A stretch of 64,000 nucleotides of DNA, taken from Drosophila miranda. Taxonomy: Eukaryota; Arthropoda; Insecta; Diptera; Drosophilidae. The notes under the pieces were generated by a model. That model worked only from the letters and a program-made list of their open reading frames with translations. It searched no databases and was not told where the DNA came from. The stretch covers positions 23,268,913 to 23,332,912 of the forward strand of contig NC_046677.1 of the NCBI RefSeq assembly GCF_003369915.1, given 5' to 3'. Position 1 is the stretch's first letter; every line of letters starts with the position of its first letter. Shown here piece by piece: positions 1-12,937 of this stretch. The translations under genes were made by a program, and so were the position numbers.

Positions 1-1317
1 CTTTGAATCTATTTTGTAATTATTCATTATTCATTTGCTGGCCAAAGGGCCATTCAAATGCTAGACAGACAGTAGAGGCAGAGGCGACAACAAGCTGAGG
101 CAGAGGCAGAGGCAGACGCAGTGGCAATTAGATGTCCGTTGGCCCCAGACACAAGCCGGTAATAACACCAACAAAAACTACAACAACAGCAGCTACTGCA
201 CATTCAACAACAATACAACAACAACCAAATACAATGGCAGCTCGTCAATTGCCTGCCTGTCACGTGTAAAAAGTCAATATATTGCACAATGCGGCGTCAA
301 GTGCGGCATAGAAGCAGCGCCATGGGTGGAGTAGCAGAAGGGGGGCTCAAAAAAATAGTCAGAGAAAGAGAGAGGTTCGAAAAAGTGGAAAGAGAAGTGG
401 AATAGTGTGGAAAGAGTAGAAGATGGCAGAAGGGGAAGGGCGGAAATGAAAGGGTTAGACTGAAAAGTGCAGACGAGGAAGTGCATATAAAAAGGGGAAA
501 GGGGAGTGAGTGTTTGCCCAATAAAGAGGTCGCCCGAAGACGACGGCGCTGGCCTGCTGTCTCAACATTTCCGTAAACAACAGTAAAACCAAAGACAAGA
601 AATGGTAGAACCACAGAACCAGAGAAACGAAGCATGATACCCTAGATATTGATTTCTATGTAAAAACATATGAAAAAAGAGTTATTGATTGGAAAATCTT
701 TAGAAAATTTAAACTTAAAACTACAAAATGCGATCTTTTCGATTTTACATAGTTTTTTCAATAGAAAGAGACGGAATAAGAGAAATGTATAATGACTGTT
801 ATCGATTCATAATCGAGGGACTCTGATTGTTGCATCTTTTCCCACATAGAACACAAGAGTTTAATTTGATTTTTGTAGGAAATGCATTTTCGATAGAAAA
901 GAGATGTTCGATCACAAACCGATAGCACTTGGAGTACTACAAGGGGTATAAAGAAATTCTGTACACTTTTTTCGGATGGTGATAGAGAGTCGAAGAGAGT
1001 GCGAAACTGCTAAGACTAGAGAAAGAGAGGGAGAGCGCCACAGCAGACAACGTTTCATTAATTTACAGCTACACCACACACATACACACCCATACAACCA
1101 TTCGCAGTATGCACTCTTACGTGTATTCCCCTACACCTTACGTGATGCATCCACGTCTGTAGCTCTACCTACCTCCTCCTCTCCCACTTAACCCGAACCC
1201 CCTCTCCAACCAATTCAGTAGGGTGTCGTCTTCGTCGCCCTGTCTCGGGTGGCTTCTAATATTTCATTAAGCTACGGCCGGCGTGTCGTCTCGTCGCCAG
1301 TCGCGTGCCCGTTCCAA

Positions 1318-1346
1318 CAGAGAGAGAGAGAGGGAGAGAGAGAGAA
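1318..1346. repeat. (GA)n microsatellite
   Basis: A near-perfect GA run with one GG interruption. Such tracts are candidate binding sites for GAGA factor or CLAMP in flies. Confidence 0.85.
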
Positions 1347-1637
1347 ATAGACCTCCCCGATAGCGAGAGAGAGAACGGAAGAGGGGGTCGAGTCAGCGGT
1401 AATGTCTACGTCATTCCCATCATCATCATCATGATTTAGTGCAACTTTGTGGAAGGCAAGAGAGGAGGAGGAGACGAACTGCAGTGGGAAGGTGTGAGGA
1501 GGGGGTGTTTTTGGAGGGTTCTTCGAGCTTCGTAGCCACTTTTGAGGTTATGCGCACAATTTGCGTGCGCGCCAATTAAAACAAGAAAAATAAGCAAAAC
1601 ACACAATAACAGTAAAATTGGTGGGAAAGAGAGCAAC

Positions 1638-1663
1638 AGAGAGAGAGAGAGAGAGAGAGAGAG
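1638..1663. repeat. (GA)n microsatellite
   Basis: Thirteen or so uninterrupted GA units, inside an A/G-rich stretch. Confidence 0.85.
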
Positions 1664-2613
1664 TAAAAGAGAGGACCATCCATGGCTTGAGGCGCAACAA
1701 TGTAAGCTTTTTATAGTTCGCTGCCTGCGACAACAACAAAGTGCAGCAGAGAGAGAGTATAGGAAGGAGGTAGGTGATATAGAGGAAGAGGAGCGATGGG
1801 GTAGTAGACGAAAAAGGAGAGATGAGGGAGGGTCTGTCTCAGGTCAGCGACAGATTTGCAAAAATTTGCAACAATTAACGAAGATCCAATGCTCTTGGAG
1901 GAGGAATGCATTTTTTATAGATAAGGGATAAGATGTTCATCGATCATAAGTCGATAACATTCTCGATTACAAGTCGATAACTGAAAATAACTCAAAAGCT
2001 GATTGCAAGAGTAGCATTAAAAGCAATCAAAAATGCTCACGGAATGCTCACGGAAAGTCTCCAATGGAATGCAAGTGATTCATAGAGAAATTTGTGTCTG
2101 ATATATAAATGAAAGATTCGAAATGAATGGCAACTATATCAAACCATATGAGAACTGATAAATGGAACGAAAGAATTCATCAAGTCTTTGATAAAACTGA
2201 TTAATATCAAGTATAAGAGATACAGATTAATGATGAAACCAACAGCTCGCAAACCTCCATCGAAATAGTGATGTAAGATAGATTCTACATTCTCTGCTAA
2301 GTTTTCCTCTCTCATTTTTCTCAGTCTTCATTCAGACCCTGTTCAATGTCAATATCATGATGCCCCAATTTCCGATTCATGCTTCAAAAGTGTATTAGCA
2401 AGCGTCATCGCTGTTACTGTTGTTGCAGCTCCTGTTGTTGTTGTCGCGCGCATTCCACTTTGTGGCAAATCGAACACGTGGCAAGAGGGGCTGGGCATGG
2501 AGGTACACATTGAGGCGGTGGCAGTGGTAAAGGAGGCAGCATAACATTGTGGCAGTCACTATGCAATTGTTGATACTGTCTTTGCATGTATTTACCTACG
2601 AGTGCCTCTGTGA

Positions 2614-2663
2614 TTCTCTCTCTCTCTCTCTCCCTCTCTCTCTCCCTCTCTCTCTCTCTCTCT
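2614..2663. repeat. (CT)n microsatellite
   Basis: A CT run of about 50 bases with two CC interruptions. It is the longest pyrimidine tract in the first 10 kb. Confidence 0.85.
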
Positions 2664-3552
2664 GTTGTATTGCTGTGACGGCAATATCATTTACAACAAC
2701 ATGCTGGGGTTACCACCAGGTGGAAAGGTGTTATGGGAGGGAGAAGATAGGTGGATAGGTGGTAAAATGCTGCGGAAAATAGCACTGTTTGGAGGACTGT
2801 TGGTGCTGCTTTTGTTGAATTTGTTGTAGATTTTGTGGCTTATGTTGGTCTAAGTGTTGGTGTTATTGATTTCACTACCATATCGTAAGAGATTTTTATA
2901 TTCTTCTAAATTGTTGTAGTTTTTAGACATAGATGATATGCTGTTGGTGTAGTTTTGTTGGTGTAGTTTGTTGGAATGCGATATTTGTAACATACTTATC
3001 ATCATTCCATTGGAATATCTTTGTAATTCTGTTGTTGGTACGTTCTTGTTGCAATCTTTCCATTGGAATGTTATTGTTGTTTCATTGTAGTGCTGCTGTT
3101 ACTGTTTCCAGCAGCCAGTAGCCTCCAATGCTCACTCATGCGCATGGACAACATTCAGCACTGACATTTAAACGTCTTGAGTTTCGCTCAGTGCTCAACA
3201 CGAGTAGCCGTTTGTAATTTAAAACCCCAAAACCCAACTACAACAACTCAACAACAACCACAACACACAATAGAATTGTAATAGAATTTTTTGTTTGTAG
3301 ATGCTGTCGTCATCGCGTGTGAAAGTTTAGAGAGAGGGAAAGAGGAGAGAGATATAGGGAGGGGGCGTGGCACGAATTGAGTTGTTTGAGACATACACAT
3401 CTCGGGGTGAAGAGAGCGTGGGGCATTATCAAAATGCCCCATAAAACGAATGTCAAGTTTTGAATTACAGAAACTGTCAATCACTTTATTGCCGCGAGCA
3501 TTACGGCATATACGATTACGAATAAATGTGGCATAGTCTCGTCTCGATGGAG

Positions 3553-3580
3553 GCCAGACCCCAGACCCCAGACCCCAGAG
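3553..3580. repeat. Short tandem repeat, unit AGACCCC
   Basis: Three to four copies of the heptamer CCAGACC/AGACCCC in a row. A related pair of units occurs near 9609-9626, so this is a recurrent simple sequence in this region. Confidence 0.7.
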
Positions 3581-6500
3581 GCAGGCTGTCATTCTGATGA
3601 TATCGTATTAATTATTTGGCCAATCACTACAACATGCTTTGGATCTTTGATTTGATTGGATTTAAGATCAATTTTTGAAAGGGAAATCCAAAAGCGTGAG
3701 AAACTCATTAAGTAGTACAATAGAATGTTTATGAATTTGTGAATTTTTATGGGAATGGTGGAAGCCCTTCTTTAAAATTGCACAAGAAACGTATATTTTA
3801 GCGAGAGGAAAGTGCTGAGATATATTAAATTTTGAGATATTTTTAATAAAGAAAGTGCTCCACCCAATTAATAAAAATTTTCAATTAAAATAATCTTTCA
3901 ATGACAATTAACATTCACAGACAATAGATCCCCTTTTTCCGCTAATTTTTCAATCAAAAACGTCAACCTTTTCTCTGGTTTCATTCTTTGTAAATAAATC
4001 ATTGAAAAGTTGTCTCTTGTTGCGAAAAATTTGCCAAAAATTTGAAGCATAGAAAAAATGATTGTCATCAACAACTATCAATAAAATTTGAATGGTTATT
4101 ACATTCAATTACCAATGATTGTTAGTGGAAGAAAAGGCTGCTGTGAGGCCTGTTTTGAATAAGCAGCGAAAAAGAGACACTCGTTAGGAGAATTGGAGCG
4201 AGGGAGAGAGAGGGAGCGAGAGACATTACTAGAGACTAGAGAAAGAGATAGACATCATAGTGGAAGCGCCGTTAAGCAAATAGGAAGGAAATAAACAAGA
4301 ACCAGAAACCAGACTATGGTGGAAAAACCCTCACAGAACCTCTCCCCCGTGGAACCACTGAAGCGAGTCGTCATTGCTCCGTCACCTGTGCGCCAGGTGT
4401 AAACTACATAACCAACCAGCCACCCTCCCTACCCCCACACCCCACACCCCACGACCCAGAACCCCCTTTTCTCTTCTGCAACGGAAATGCTGGACAAGAG
4501 ATAGGAACAGACAGAGAGAGAGAGAGGGAGAGGGAGAGATAGAATCTGTGGAAATGACACTAGGAAATCGCTGGTAAACAATGCGCAAAACACTGAAGAA
4601 AATGCTTGGGCCCCCCAAAGCTCACACAGATTTCAGATAAGGCAATACATACATACATATAAAGGCGGAGAGAGGGGAGGGAGAGTCACTATAAAAAGAG
4701 AGGTCTAGATAGAGTCTCTGACTAGAGATTTAATCGCCATGCAAATTTTGTCACGTCTGTGGCGGCAACCACGGAAGACGATGCTTAGACGTGGGTTAAT
4801 GCTGGGAGTCTCCGGTCTAGATAAATGGATAATGGAGAGCAAAATATAGACAGAAAGAGAGAGAAACAAAGATTCTCACTTTAAGAGAGAGATAATACAT
4901 AAACCAACTGTCACAAAGAGTCCAAAAGAGCCGCAAAACCTGGGAGAGAGAGAGAACTACCCTGATAAGGTGGCGACCTCGTTTTTTTATTTTTTATGAT
5001 CAACTCAGATTCCCCGATTCCCGATGGTATATATAAAATATTGAGTATACGTATTATACATATAGTAGGCTTATAAAATCGTCCAATCCAATCGTAAATA
5101 TGCACTTGTTATTTTGTTGCTTAGGCTTCAACATTTGCTTCTACAATTGAGGCATGAGTTCAGAAACGAGGTCAATGGCTGATCGCGCAAAATGCGTAAA
5201 AAGTGGGGGAAATATGATTGAAAAACGAATGGAAGAATGCCCTAAGATTAGGGGAATTGTACTCTAGTAGAAATATAGAAAAAAAAAATAATAATTTCTT
5301 TATAAGGATGCGGGTTTATGCAGTGTGATTTAAAATCATTTCAAAGAAATATTTAATATTTTAAATACAAGAATCTTCTTTATCGAAAAGACATACTTTT
5401 TATATACTTTTTTTAAATATTTGAATATTTATAGAATTGTAAAAGATCTATTACCCCCAGAAATCCGAGCAATATTTTTGTAAGTAATATCTTTGTATAT
5501 TAAGATCCCAAAATCTGAAATCCTATCAAATATCAAAGTTCTAATAAACCCAATCAGCATTTTTGTTGTTTTTAGGGTATTACAGTAAAAAGTATGTAAC
5601 GCGTACTATAATTGAAGCATAAACAAAAACATTTACATAATAATTTTCACCTATTTATCCATGATATTCTCCTCTCTTTCTTCTCACACTATACTATACG
5701 CTCATTCTCTCTCTTATGTTGCTGTATAGATCTTTCTCTTATTAGCTCTCCAACAAAATGTATAAATTGTTTAAACACGTTTTGTAGCTATTTAAATACG
5801 AGTATTTTCAGGGATTTCTGATCTTTGCACTCAAACAAAAATCAATATGCATATTGATTGCTCAAATCATTCGATTAGACAACAAAAACCAAGCTAAAGA
5901 TCAAAACTAAATAACTGGCACTTTATTTTTGAAAAAACATGAGAATGGTTGTTCAAAATTTGCTTAATGAAAGATGGAAGAGGGATTCCTCGCGACGCAG
6001 ATTGAAGATCAGGTGGGTTTTTTTCGCGCAAAGAAAGAGAGCAAAAGGTTGGGGGGGAAACAGCAGCAGCAGCAGACCCAAAAGCAGCAAAGAACCAGCC
6101 TATTTAGATGTAAGATCTGCGGATAGACACAAACCATAAAAAAAAATAATGTTGGCTATAGAAAAAAACAAAACAAGAGAGGAAGAGACTTTAGAGGAAG
6201 GAAGGCAGACGACGATGGCACACACCTGTCTTACGGTAACAACAACAGCTAAAACAATCTCTACAACAATTACAACAACGTCTACAACACTTACTATACT
6301 ACAAAAACCATAGAGAGAGAGAGAGAGGGCAAACAAACTACAAGAAGGAAGAGGCGCCGCCGCGCATCTACGCGAATGTACGGCGTATGCAAAAACACAA
6401 AAACATTGTAGACAAGAGCACACACACACACACCCTCTCTACACCTTTTCGCAATATCCCCTTTCCCCCTTTGAGGCCTCTTCTCTCTAGATCTCTCGTC

Positions 6501-6786
6501 GAGGCCGCACCTTCCGCAAAAAAAACAGAATCTATTTTTTTTTTTAGCCCCCTGGTTCTCCTCCCACCGCCTTTTTGCCTTGTGTCTTGTCGTGTGTCTT
6601 AAGTTTTTTTTTTGCTAATAATAATAAAAAAAAGAGGAGATGCAGCAAAGAAAGAAAGAACGGGATGGACATCACATGACATGTTGGGTGGGACACGAGG
6701 GGCAGGCGGATGGGAGGGGGGGCTACAGATCGGTCTCGAGACTTGCCCACAGGCCAATCGAAAGAGTGAGGGAGAGAGCGAGACAC

Positions 6787-6789
<3 letters not shown>

Positions 6790-6818
<29 letters not shown>
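6790..6818. repeat. (GA)n microsatellite
   Basis: About 14 perfect AG units. A shorter AG run lies at about 6311-6328. Confidence 0.85.
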
Positions 6819-6821
<3 letters not shown>

Positions 6822-9800
6822 AGGAGGGTGATTTAGAAGAGACGGATGGCAGGCCCACTGGAATGAGATCGCTCTTTTGCTTATCGCGCTTATCAAATCG
6901 GCAACTGACAGAAAAACAAGAGAAGTTTGAGGGGGAGAGAAGAGAAGGAGTAGGATAAGCAGAACTAGATGAAGGGAGAAGTATGAGGTAGCAGCAGCTA
7001 AAGGAGTAGTAGATCAAGTAATGTCGAGGGGGTCCGACAGACTGGAAAAAAGCAGCCCCCTTCCTTAGAGGGTTAATATATTGCCTGGATAGGCGGAAAG
7101 ATAACACATATCCATCAGGGTTAAAGATTCTTTTATTTTCTGCTGATTTAAGATCCCATTACTAAAGATCATCTCTGGGGTTAAGAACCCTATAAGGGAT
7201 ATGCAAATTGCAGTGGAGTAACCCCATAAGAATATAAATCTAGATAAATTTGAATACATGGAGCAAAATAAAATATATAGCAAACAATGTAGCAATATAT
7301 AGAGATTGAAAAAGGAAAAATATACTCTATATTCTATACAAACAGGAATTCAATATAGAGACCGTGAAAAATATTGTCCCGACAGATTTATTTCGTTCCT
7401 TTCTTTTGAAAATAATGCGTATACGTAACCGTATAACAATATTAGAGACCGTGCCATGTCCTCTTGTCTAATTGATTCCAGATATTTCCATTTTTCTCAG
7501 CTAATTAATCATGAAACATCAATTAGCAGATGACCTAAGAGACCAGATAGAGAGATCTGTCTAGAGTCGAAATTCCATTCATAATTCGAAATTAACCATT
7601 AAATTAGGTTAATAATTTCCCATATTTTATAGAAGAATTCCAAACCCCCCACATGGTGCTGTATGAGAGATCATAAAATATTACAATCCCCCACATGAAC
7701 AATGGCTTCTCTTATCAATTCTGAACTGTTTCTTTAATCGTTCTACAGATTAGAAAAAAACGAAAGCCCGAAAAACCGAAACAGAGCTAAATTCAGCATA
7801 TAACTCTGACTCGATTTTTGGGCTGATTTTTCGGCTGCTTTTTTTGTCTTTTTGCAAACCCCAAAACGTGGCCAACTGAGCGGAAAGCTTATCAGCCGAG
7901 AGCCACAAATTGGTTGATAAGCAGCCGAAAATTTTAGAATAATACTTTTTACTAGCAGGAGAGCTCTCTATCGGAGTCAATCGGAGAGAGATCTGAGCGC
8001 GGCAGAAACGTGCTGTCCGAATGGTTTCGAACCAGAAAAACACGATGAATGGCAGCAGCAGCACCAGCACCAGCCACAAAACGCTAGTGGCCAAAGTATA
8101 TTGAAAGAGATTAGCATAAATTTGGAAATTTATATGAGCGATAACCGAGTCGAGAGACCAAAAAATCAAAGCGTTTAAAATATCATGAAAAAGTTACGAA
8201 GTTTAGATACTCTTTAGATTTAGGGGGAGGGGATTGGACAAATTCTCAAAATTATCAAATTCGAATGAAATTTCATAAAATTTTGTTTCCCTAAAAATTT
8301 AGATAGCAATTAAAGATTAAAGATTGGGACTTAGGGGATAAACCATAATTATATATTTAAAGATAATCCATTAATAATCCCCAATACCCACTTTATCAAG
8401 AGTATACCCATAACAGATCCAATCAAAACACAAAATAAAAACCTGTTGTTGCCAAAACAAAGCTACACCAAAAACAAAAAAAAAGAAACGAAAAAACTGA
8501 AATTTAAAAACATGAAATTCCAAAATTTTGCGACTTGAATTCTGGAAATAGAGTGACAAAGTCCATTTTTAGGCAGATTATGTAAGTGATAGATCCCCCG
8601 AGAGAGAGGGGACGGACAGGCGAGGGGGAGGGAGTGCCACGAGTCAGTGGAAGAGGGGAAAGCAGCGAAAGTGAGCAGCGCAGCTGGCGATCTTATTAGT
8701 CACGCGCTCTGCCAAGGGCAGCAATGAATGGAGCAGCAGAAATTCATTTGCTCATTTGTCTTTTTTTATTTTTACCTTTGCCTTTACCTTTAGCTCTCCC
8801 TCTCCTTCTGCTTCTTGTTTTTGTCTCCTCTTTGGCACATTTCGAGCAGCAGCAGCAGCCTGCAAGCAGCTGGCGCCAGCGCAGCTCAATGCAGCGCAAA
8901 AGTCAACGCCAGCGCCAACGTCAAAGTCGTCGTCTATCACGTTCATTGGCATTTTTGTTTTTGCATGCAGTGCCCGTGCGACGCTCTTTTTCAGTCCCTC
9001 TCTGATCCACTCCCGATATCTTTGGCTCTCTCAAAAATTTTTGTTCTGCTAGCAGTTCTTTAGGCTACGACTAAAAGATACCCTTGTCTTTACATAGTTG
9101 TTGAGGTAAGCAGTATATGTCATACCCCATGGCAGTTCTCTAAAGGGCATCAAAAAGGGTTTGGCGTGCTTTTCGTTTCATTCCCGTCGATCGATACTAA
9201 TTGAGAGCCCCATTAATTCCGGGACTCTCCCACCCATAGATCAATCTGCCTTTCCCTCTCTTTATCTCGTTATGACTATATTTTGTTGTTTCTTCTGCTT
9301 TATATAATATATGTTTGTTCGCTCTACCCCTTCCACCATCCTCATCCTTCTATAATTCCCCTTCTTGTTGTTTTCTTCTTTTGCGCAACAAAAATGCCGC
9401 AAGACGTTTGTTTTGTTTTGTTTTTTTCTTTTCTGCGACTGCGACTGCGCAACGACTTTGAGACGATTCCCCTACTCTCCCATCCACCTTTCAGGTATGA
9501 TGGGGAGGGGGTATGGATGGAATGGCAATGGAGTGGACTTTGGGACGCCGCGTCCCAGAGTCGCAGCGCCAGACAGAAATACTACATCCCATAACAAGAC
9601 AAGGCAGGGCCCAGACCCCAGACCCCAGTCAGAGTCCCCGCCAAAGTACAGCAGCACCAGCACCAGCAGCAGCAGCAGACGGCAGACAATGTTGGCAACC
9701 GGTTTGCGATTTATTTTTGTTTCTGTGCTGTGCCGCCGCTCCCCGCAACAGACCCTACTATACATCACCGTATCGCCTCCTCTCGCTTTGGCTCATTATT

Positions 9801-11884
9801 ATTATTTGCTGAATATTTTTGGTACCCCTTTATTGATGAGGAGTATTTACGACCCTGATAGCAGTCCCATATTTGCGTGAAACATTCGTGAATATAAGTC
9901 AAGGAATCGAGAACAATAAAACTACATAAACATTGATATAACAATAAATTATTCTCTTTACTACGCTCTCAAAGGACCAATGACTCGTTAGAGGGTATCT
10001 AAAGCTTCGATACCCTAAGGCTCCTGTCCCTTCATTCTTTTTTAACATTAAAGCTTTTGAAGCGGATTTCCAACAAACACACACACACACACATGAACAC
10101 AAAATACGGAAAAAATCGAAAGGCTTCAAAAACATAGCCTGCAGGGCCGTAGGAGGGGAGGGAGGGGTGCACACTGCAGGGCAGGCAATAAATTGAGCGA
10201 AAAGCTAAAAATAAGCTCCAATTGTCGTCGCTGACTGCGCTGCTGCAGCAGCAAACAGACGTCGGCAGAGACAACTTGTCGTCGTCGATTTTTGGCCGGG
10301 CCGCCACGGTCGCCAACGCCACTGCCACTGCCGGCAGACGCTTTGGCAGCGCACGCAGCAGCAACAAAAAAACAGTAAAAGAATTTCAGAAATTGTATTA
10401 TTTATTGTTTTTTGTATGGAAATATTTTGCGAGCGCTGTTTAAGCAGAAAATTAAGTAGTTTAAATAAATAATTCAACCAAAAAAGAACGACAAAAAAAC
10501 TGGTAAAAAAAACCCCATCATTGGCCTACCAAAAAAAAGCAGCAAAAAATTGTTTAACAAGAGTGGGGGAGAGAGAGACAGAGAGAGAGTGCGCTATAAA
10601 ATGCAGCTGCATTAAAATAATAATTATTATACGTTTTATATAAATTTATAATAAATTCTAAAATGTTGCCCCGCTGCTCTGAGTGAGCATTTCTGATACC
10701 CTTTAGGGAGAGGCGTTTAACGAATTACGCAAGAAGTTGGCCAGAAAGAATATGAGAGCCGAGCAGGAATACCGGATGAACGATTTAATACAAGAGACGA
10801 GTGTTGTTCCACCCTCTTTGAATACCAATTAAAGCATTTACTACTCTATATAAGTACATATGTACAGCCCATAGGCAAAATATCGCCAAAGCCGCTTTTA
10901 CTTGTTGTATTATACATTTTATGAGCTTTTAACGGGCGGGCGTCAACGAAATGTCGTTAAAAAAGATCGAATTGAATGAGAATTGTGAATGCGAATGCGA
11001 ATGGAGGAATGGCAAAGAAGTATCAATCGCTGTCAACAGAGGCAGAGGCAGAAGCAGAGACAGCAGCAACAACAGGGACAGAAGCCGCGATGCCAAATAT
11101 GGGGCCACGCCACAGTGGGCGCTGCGCTGCTGCTGCGGCTGCAATCGGTAGCCGAAGGTGTGAAGCGACTTTTGACGGCGCCTGTCTCTGGCCTAACGAG
11201 TATTGTTGTTGCTGCTGCTTTTGCGTTTCCGATTGCGATTGAGAGTGAGATTCAGATGGTAAATGGGAGTGGAGTGGGATTGGTTTTGGGGTGGGACATT
11301 CTCATACGCATTTTTGTTGCAGAAATTGTGCAGGGGAGGGACAACTAGTGCAAGAGAGCGAGTAAGACAGAGATGATACTTAGACTAAATAAAATATGTG
11401 ATATTCGTGATAAATGCGACATTTGGGAAATTCCAGAACATACATACATATGTACATATGTCCCTCTTCTTATTTAGGGAAATTTTTGATTTATTGGATT
11501 CCACAATAATCGAATGTTTTCCCTGAGGAAGAGATTCGATCTGATTCACAAAAATATATATGTAGTAGATTGGAATTTCTTTCTAGAGCGAATTTTCAAC
11601 ATTTCGATTATTAAATACCATTGCAAGCATTGGAAATAAGAGGAATTAATGTATTTCCCTTAATATTGTTAATGGGAAGATTCCACGTTCGATAATCTTC
11701 ACGAATTCTTCGTATAAAACTCATTCAGGAATCCCACAATAAACCCTAAATTTAATTCTTTTTTATGTATACAAAATAATTTTCCCCATGCCGTTTACTT
11801 TATAGGGAAATTCCATTTCTTAGCTTAGGGATGTTAACCCTTTTCCAAAATTATTACCGCAAAAAAAAAATTACAAAATCGTAC

Positions 11885-12937
11885 CTTTCGTTTCTTGTGA
11901 TCCATTTCGAGTTGCGCCTTGTGCATTTCCTTGAGTTCCACTTCCTTGAGCTGATCGAGGATTATCTGGTACTTTTCGCGATTCTCCACGTCGAGCGCCA
12001 CGTGAAGGTAGTCGTGCCAGTTGCGGGAATCGAAGCCCCAGTGGCAGGTCTGGTTCTCGAACTTCCGATGCACATGCCCCACAAACTTCTGGGGCGAGAA
12101 CCATCCGTCGCACTCGAGGCACTTGATGCACGTGGGCTTCTGGTAGGAGTACATCTCCGGTGTGCAGATCCCCTCGCATTTGCCAAAACATTTGTGGTAC
12201 ACGTGGAAGCTGAGGGCGCCCTTGGGCAGGTTCTCGATGGGGATGTAGCTGTTGCGATCGGAACGATGCAGCAATGCGGCACAGAGACGCTCCGCATCGG
12301 TGCGCGTTATCAATCCGCTGGCCTTCACATCGGAGGGCAGAATCGCGGCGGCCTTGAACTCCACGAGCTGATCAGGGGTGCACTGGGAGCAGTAGATCCC
12401 CAGTTCATCGAAGATCCGATTGATCTGCTCCAGCGAGAAGTCGTTCAGGACATTGTTGAGGAACTGCGGCAGGCACAGTCGCATCTCTCCGCCTACCGAG
12501 AAGCAGCCAATGGTCTTGCCCTCCAGCCGGGTCTCGTACAGCTCCCCACAGCCCGCATCAGCCACAGAGAGGATCGGTTGCGAGAGCTCTCTCGGCGGAG
12601 TGGCAGGCGTGGCATAGATCTGAGGCGATGCTACCTCCCGATGGTGGTGCTGCAACTCGTGCGGCTCCGGGGAGCTGAGTATCTCCTTTTTGATGATTGG
12701 AATTCCGGGTGAAGGCGACTGCTGAACCTTGCCACCGCAGGTTGGACTCTCGCTGCGGATTCCACCTCCATTGGTGGAGGCCACCTCCAGGGAAGGACAG
12801 CCGCCGACCCCTGCTGCTGCTACCGCAGCTGCTGCTGCCACGGCAAGGGCATGGCCGGGTCCTTGGAGACTCTTTGTGGCACTCGTCTGGTATTTCTTCA
12901 GCACGCTGCTGATATTCGGCGTCACGTATTCGGTCAT
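11885..12937 (-). CDS. Snoo: Sno oncogene (Ski/Sno family SMAD corepressor), first coding exon
   Basis: Ski/Sno proteins are nuclear corepressors that bind SMADs and damp or redirect TGF-beta/activin/BMP signalling. This exon encodes 351 residues starting at MTEYVTPNISS. The frame is open further 5' (to 13036), but that extension begins with GTG and has no ATG, so 12937 is the supported start. Residues 31-45 are alanine-rich and residues 48-115 are Ser/Pro/His-rich and probably disordered. Residues about 117-225 are the Ski/Sno/Dachshund homology domain, with the typical FSVGGEMRLCLPQFLN core and a TRTDAERLC helix. Residues about 245-312 are the SMAD4-binding SAND-like domain, with its Cys/His zinc ligands in HKCFGKCEGIC, CIKCLEC and GHVH. 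A basic helical segment ending DHKKRK begins the coiled-coil region. The exon stops at donor AAAG|GTACGA; reading through it reaches a stop at 11834. Downstream exons (coiled coil) were not found in the window, so the gene is partial. Confidence 0.93.

Larger units (their letters stand above)
1..11884. other. Gene-free GA-rich stretch, probably intron of Snoo
   Basis: No open frame here has convincing coding character. The longer ones are shadows of purine or pyrimidine runs, or of CAG-type and A-rich repeats. The stretch lies immediately 3' of the Snoo first coding exon, which ends at a good splice donor (GTACGA), so it is most likely a long Snoo intron running off the window edge. It is rich in (GA)n tracts, poly-A/T runs and short CA repeats. 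The intron assignment is an inference; separate genes or noncoding RNAs inside it cannot be excluded. Confidence 0.45.

Noticed and set aside
6544-7107. 187-residue minus-strand frame
   Set aside because: Leu/Ser-rich peptide created by GA/CT repeats and A-rich runs; no domain and no conserved-looking segment.
9365-9880. 171-residue plus-strand frame
   Set aside because: Runs through CAG-type and CCCCAGA repeats with overlapping equally open frames; no family likeness.
10989-11348. Gln/Arg-rich frame near 11 kb
   Set aside because: Derived from CAGAGGCAGAAG simple repeats; three overlapping frames are open equally.
11831-12712. 293-residue plus-strand frame opposite Snoo
   Set aside because: Antisense shadow of the conserved Snoo domains.
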